Source: Thermomicrobiales bacterium | GTDB taxonomy: Bacteria; Chloroflexota; Chloroflexia; Thermomicrobiales; UBA6265 | Direction of reading: 5' to 3' | NCBI GenBank assembly: GCA_025928535.1 | Contig: JAICJJ010000090.1 | Span: forward strand, 1-8,527 | DNA length: 8,527 nt | Part shown: piece by piece, positions 6,224-8,527 of the stretch | Numbering within the stretch: the first letter of the stretch is position 1 | Layout of the letters: the number at the start of each line of letters is the position of its first letter | Made by a program: the position numbers and the translations under genes | The notes under the pieces: model-generated | Told to the model about the DNA's origin: nothing | The model's input: only the letters and a program-made list of their open reading frames with translations | Database searches by the model: none

Positions 6224-6700
6224 ATGCGCAATCCGATGCTGGACCGGCGCGCGACGTTGCGGTTGGCGGCCGGAGTCGCCGCCGGGCTGCTTGGCGGCCG
6301 GGTGATCGCAGCGGACGCCAAATCGGTCAACGGCCATCGCGTCGCCCACAAGGCGTTGCGTTACAAGGGCGACCGCTACGTTTCCGGCGGCTCGTCGCCG
6401 AAACAGGGGTTCGATTGCTCCGGCTTGACCTGGTACGTCTTCCAGAAGGTTGGCAAGATCGACATCGGCCGCACCGTGACGGCGCAATGGAAACAGGGCA
6501 AGGGCGTCAAGAAAGGCAAATGGAAGCCGGGTGACCTCGTCTTTTTCCGGAACACCGCGGAAAACGGGCTGTCGCACGTCGGCATCTACATCGGCGGCGG
6601 CAAATTCGTCCACGCGGAAAACGAAAAGACGGGGGTGGTGGTGACGCCGCTCAACTCCGACTACTACACGAAGCACTACGCCGGCGCCCGCCGGATTTGA
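6224..6700 (+). CDS. Small exported NlpC/P60 cysteine peptidase
   Basis: This 158-residue protein is a single NlpC/P60 domain behind an export signal. Such enzymes are papain-like peptidases that cut peptide bonds in the peptidoglycan stem, typically D-gamma-glutamyl-diaminopimelate links, outside the cytoplasm. The catalytic cysteine is C65 in FDCSGL, the base is H118 in LSHVGIYIG and the third polar residue is H130 in KFVHA; all are present. WKPGDLVFF (100-108) is the usual segment before the histidine. Residues 7-30 read DRRATLRLAAGVAAGLLGGRVIAA: twin arginines at 8-9, a hydrophobic core and an Ala-rich cleavage region, so a Tat-like signal is probable. The start ATG at 6224 follows GGAGGG with ideal spacing. 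No SH3 or LysM targeting domain is present, so substrate anchoring must come from elsewhere. Residues 82-103 are lysine-rich, which might help it bind the wall. Confidence 0.9.
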   Translation: MRNPMLDRRATLRLAAGVAAGLLGGRVIAADAKSVNGHRVAHKALRYKGDRYVSGGSSPKQGFDCSGLTWYVFQKVGKIDIGRTVTAQWKQGKGVKKGKWKPGDLVFFRNTAENGLSHVGIYIGGGKFVHAENEKTGVVVTPLNSDYYTKHYAGARRI

Positions 6701-6845
6701 TCGATCGCGATTCGCTGAGGTGGCGGCGACGATCATTGCGCCGCGTGACTGAGGGTGCGATTCGACGTTTTGCGCGCCGCCAACCGGTCGGGACGCAGCA
6801 AGCAGCTCCCCGACTGGCGGGAGCGCGTCACCATGTTGCCCGCCG
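6701..6845 (+). other. Non-coding gap after nlpC/p60 with two weak hairpins
   Basis: This stretch lies between the peptidase stop and the insertion sequence. No gene was recognised. Two inverted repeats are present: GCGGCG (6723-6728) with CGCCGC (6739-6744), loop 10 nt, and GTCGGG (6787-6792) with CCCGAC (6809-6814), loop 16 nt. Either could end the nlpC/p60 transcript, but neither is followed by a T-tract and both are short for this base composition. Confidence 0.25.
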
Positions 6846-6855
6846 CCGAACGCTC
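6846..6855. repeat. Left target-site duplication of the ISAs1-type element
   Basis: CCGAACGCTC lies immediately left of the IS terminal repeat. The matching copy CCGAATGCTC begins exactly at the right boundary (7564-7573). The copies differ by one C/T change. A 10-bp duplication is within the 8-10 bp usual for the ISAs1 family. Confidence 0.75.
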
Positions 6856-6874
6856 CCGGGCAATTTCAGTTGAG
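6856..6874 (+). repeat. Left terminal inverted repeat of the IS
   Basis: CCGGGCAATTTCAGTTGAG is the outer left end. It shares GGGCAAT, CA and TTGAG with the right end read inwards. It abuts the target duplication at 6846-6855. Confidence 0.7.
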
Positions 6875-6909
6875 TTGAGCCGACGCCGGGGGCGGTCGGC
6901 GCGGGATAT

Positions 6910-7563
6910 TTGACCGGCGCCGTGGGTACGATCGACGCCATTGGCCGTGAAACCGCCATCGCCCGGCAGATCGTGCGGCGCGGCGGCGGCTACGTGCTGG
7001 CGCGCAAGGACAATCAGCCGACCGTGCGTTTATTGGTCGCCGATCACTTCGCGCTCATCGCCACGGACGGTCCCGGCGAGTTGGCGCATGCCATGCACGC
7101 CACGTTCGACAAAATCCATGGCCGCCACGGGCGCCGCCGGGGTTGCGTCACCGACGACCTGGCCGTCCTCGCCTGGCTCGACCCGGACCGGACATGGCCG
7201 GGTCTGCGCTCGATCACCGCCGTCACCGGCGAACGGCCCAGCCGCGCGACGACCAGGCCCGAAACGCGCACCTGCCTCTCCAGCCTGCCGGCCGATGCCT
7301 GTCGCCTCGGCGCGGGCCGCCCGCCGCCATCGGGGCATCGAAAATCAGCTCCATTGGACACTCGACGCCGCCTTCCGGCAAGATGACTGCCGCGTCCGCC
7401 TCGGGCATGCGGCCGAAAACTTCGCCGTCTTGCGCCGCATCGCGCTCCATCTGCTCCGTCAGGGCCAGCCGGTCAAGACCGGCCGCAAAGCCAAACGCCT
7501 CACCGCCGGTTGGGACGAAGCCCACCTCCGTCGCCTCCTCGCTCTCTCAATGCGATTGCCCTG
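6910..7563 (+). pseudogene. ISAs1-family transposase remnant, N-terminally deleted and frameshifted
   Basis: The first frame from 6910 reads LTGAVGTIDAIGRETAIARQ then IVRRGGGYVLARKDNQ, matching the middle of ISAs1 (H-repeat-type) DDE transposases, and continues through HGRHGRRR, WPGLRSITAV and SSLPADACRL. Around 7300-7320 the homology moves to the next frame: RRHRGIENQLHW, then DDCRVRLGHAAENFAVLRRI and KRLTAGWDEAHLRRLLAL. A one-base insertion (or two-base loss) there explains this. About the first half of a protein of roughly 370 residues is missing, including the first catalytic Asp. The later Asp (TIDA) and Glu (GIEN) positions remain, and the usual HWGIEN has become HRGIEN. There is a TGA in the first frame at 6871-6873. 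The native stop also seems lost, since the second frame reads through the right terminal repeat to 7702. It cannot make an active transposase. Confidence 0.88.
7546..7563 (-). repeat. Right terminal inverted repeat of the IS
   Basis: Read on the minus strand inwards, this is CAGGGCAATCGCATTGAG. It pairs with the left end at 6856-6874 and is followed directly by the right target duplication at 7564-7573. The transposase reading frame runs into it. Confidence 0.7.
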
Positions 7564-7573
7564 CCGAATGCTC
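7564..7573. repeat. Right target-site duplication of the ISAs1-type element
   Basis: CCGAATGCTC is the partner of CCGAACGCTC at 6846-6855 and begins on the first base after the right terminal repeat. Confidence 0.75.
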
Positions 7574-7605
7574 GTCGATCCCTACATGTTTGACTCGCAG
7601 GGCGA

Positions 7606-7611
7606 TATAAT
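7606..7611 (+). promoter_or_regulatory. Consensus -10 box upstream of the ClC gene
   Basis: TATAAT is a perfect -10 hexamer 71 bp before the GTG start of the ClC gene and 42 bp right of the IS end. At 17 bp spacing the -35 position reads TACATG, a poor match; TTGACT at 7590-7595 is too close (10 bp spacer). The promoter may need an activator, or the match may be chance. Confidence 0.45.
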
Positions 7612-7622
7612 GAAGCGTGAAC

Positions 7623-7648
7623 GGCGGGAGCCGCCACAGGCTCCCGCC
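7623..7648 (+). promoter_or_regulatory. Perfect 10-bp hairpin in the 5' leader of the ClC gene
   Basis: GGCGGGAGCC (7623-7632) and GGCTCCCGCC (7639-7648) form a perfect stem with loop GCCACA. It would lie within about 5 nt of the 5' end of a transcript started from the TATAAT at 7606. The right arm GGCTCC (7639-7644) is also complementary to GGAGCC at 7672-7677, which includes most of the ribosome binding site, so an alternative fold could mask that site. No T-tract follows, so a terminator is less likely. No known riboswitch class was recognised. Confidence 0.45.
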
Positions 7649-7682
7649 ACGTTGTGCCACAAGAGCAGAGAGGAGCCGCTGG

Positions 7683-8527
7683 GTGAGCGCCAAAACGGAT
7701 GAGGTGGGAGAGATCGCAATGGGAGCGCCACCTCGTTCGCCGGCGGCGCTGGCCGATTTCACCGCTTCCTGGCGGATGGTGACGCTCGCGTTCATCGCGC
7801 TCATACTCGGCGTCGTCGGCGCGCTGCTGGCCGTCGTGCTCCTGCGGGCGATCGCCCTCTTCACCAACATCTTCTTTTTCGGCCGCATCTCGCTCGACAC
7901 CATCTCGCCCGCGGCAAATAAACTCGGGCCGTGGGTGATCCTCGTGCCGGTCGTCGGCGGGCTGATCATCGGTCTGATGGCGCGGTTCGGCTCGGAGCGA
8001 ATTCGCGGCCATGGCATTCCGGAAGCGCTCGAAGCGATCCTGATCGGCGGCAGCCGGGTCGAGCCGCGCGTGGCGATCCTGAAACCGGTTTCCTCGGCGA
8101 TCTCGATCGGATCGGGCGGGCCGTTCGGCGCCGAGGGGCCGATCATCCTGACCGGCGGGGCGGTTGGCTCGCTTGTCGCCCAGTTGTTTTCGATGACCAA
8201 CGCCGAACGGAAAACGCTGCTGGTCGCGGGCGCGGCGGCCGGCATGTCGGCCACGTTCGCGACGCCGGTGGCGGCGGTCCTGCTGGCGGTGGAATTGCTC
8301 CTCTTCGAATTCAAGCCGCGCAGCCTAGTGCCGGTCGCCGTCGCCAGCGCCGCCGCCGCCGTCACGCGACGCTACCTGCTCGGCATGCCGCCGCTTTTCC
8401 CGACGCCGCCGCATCCGGCGCTGGTGTCGCCGCAGACGCTGCTCGCCTGCGTCGTGGCGGGCCTCGTCGCCGGCGCGCTCTCTTCGCTGATGACGCTCGC
8501 GGTCTACACGGCGGAAGACTTTTTCCA
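7683..8527 (+). CDS. ClC-family voltage-gated chloride channel/transporter (N-terminal part)
   Basis: The open frame runs off the window after 281 codons. ClC proteins are dimeric inner-membrane chloride channels or Cl-/H+ exchangers. Hydrophobic helices begin at about residue 33 (VTLAFIALILGVVGALLAVVLL), with further ones at about 84-100 and beyond 177. The first anion-filter motif appears as GHGIP (109-113), with His where E. coli ClC has Ser. The second appears as GSGGPFGAEGPII (143-155), with the gating glutamate at E151. AGAAAGMSATFATPVAAVLLAVELLLFEF (182-210) is the usual helix pair after it. The third filter motif, and any CBS domains, lie beyond the end. The motif is GAEGP, unlike fluoride exporters. 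The start chosen is GTG 7683, 7 nt after AGGAG; in-frame GTG 7704 and ATG 7719 (after GGGAGAG) are alternatives that change only the non-membrane N-terminus. Confidence 0.92.
   Translation, partial: MSAKTDEVGEIAMGAPPRSPAALADFTASWRMVTLAFIALILGVVGALLAVVLLRAIALFTNIFFFGRISLDTISPAANKLGPWVILVPVVGGLIIGLMARFGSERIRGHGIPEALEAILIGGSRVEPRVAILKPVSSAISIGSGGPFGAEGPIILTGGAVGSLVAQLFSMTNAERKTLLVAGAAAGMSATFATPVAAVLLAVELLLFEFKPRSLVPVAVASAAAAVTRRYLLGMPPLFPTPPHPALVSPQTLLACVVAGLVAGALSSLMTLAVYTAEDFF

Larger units (their letters stand above)
6856..7563 (+). mobile_element. Internally deleted ISAs1-family insertion sequence (708 bp)
   Basis: The element is bounded by imperfect terminal inverted repeats and flanked by a 10-bp direct repeat (9 of 10 identical). 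Reading inwards, the left end CCGGGCAATTTCAGTTGAG (6856-6874) aligns with the right end CAGGGCAATCGCATTGAG (complement of 7546-7563) at 15 of 18 positions with one single-base gap. Only the C-terminal half of an ISAs1-type transposase remains, starting 36 bp inside the left end. Full-length family members are roughly 1.2-1.3 kb, so about 0.5 kb has been lost from the interior. Both ends survive, so the element could in principle have been mobilised by a transposase acting in trans. The mismatch in the target duplication and the frameshift show that it is old. Confidence 0.8.

Noticed and set aside
7590..7611. TTGACT (7590-7595) paired with TATAAT (7606-7611) as a full promoter
   Set aside because: The spacer is only 10 bp, too short for sigma70; only the -10 box is retained as a call.
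7623..7680. Fluoride riboswitch upstream of the ClC gene
   Set aside because: The crcB-motif core sequences are not present, and the protein carries GAEGP rather than the altered filter of fluoride exporters.
6941..7702. A 253-codon plus-strand frame as an intact gene
   Set aside because: Only its second part is homologous to ISAs1 transposase; the first part is the shadow of the other frame. It overruns the IS end and the ClC start.

Overview
The window is GC-rich bacterial DNA with densely packed genes on both strands. Two Tat-type export signals are visible, one of them in a protein with an N-terminal block of the form FDxLTRxLxxGxSRR. Such exported proteins, together with a VOC protein, a DinB-like protein and a two-gene lipoate ligase, suggest Chloroflexota of the Thermomicrobia type. 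That placement is an inference from protein style, not from a marker gene.

Layout, left to right. At 2-358 (+) is the C-terminal end of a DAO-type FAD-dependent oxidoreductase. It converges on rsgA (415-1422, -) across a small hairpin. Upstream of rsgA on the same strand lies a gene for an exported protein of 460 residues made of six copies of a ten-cysteine module (1580-2962, -). It has a strong sigma70-type promoter (3176-3204) and a leader of about 207 nt. Next comes a probable four-gene operon read leftwards: a VOC-domain protein (5914-4982), a DinB-like protein (4942-4523), the lipoate-ligase accessory domain LplB (4454-4128) and the lipoate-ligase catalytic domain LplA (4135-3320). The last two overlap by 8 bp.

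The divergent region 5915-6223 separates this operon from a small exported NlpC/P60 cysteine peptidase (6224-6700, +). A decayed ISAs1-family insertion sequence follows at 6856-7563. Both terminal inverted repeats and a 10-bp target duplication (9 of 10 identical) are still recognisable, but the transposase has lost its N-terminal half and carries a frameshift. Just beyond the element is a consensus -10 box, a strong 10-bp hairpin and the start of a ClC-family chloride channel or transporter gene (7683 to window end, +).

The genes do not form one obvious pathway. They cover ribosome maturation (RsgA), lipoylation (LplA/LplB), cell-envelope and exported proteins (NlpC/P60, cysteine-rich protein), ion transport (ClC) and small-molecule enzymes. 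The most unusual items are the six-unit cysteine-rich exported protein, the split lipoate ligase, and the internally deleted IS whose ends and target duplication can be placed to the base.
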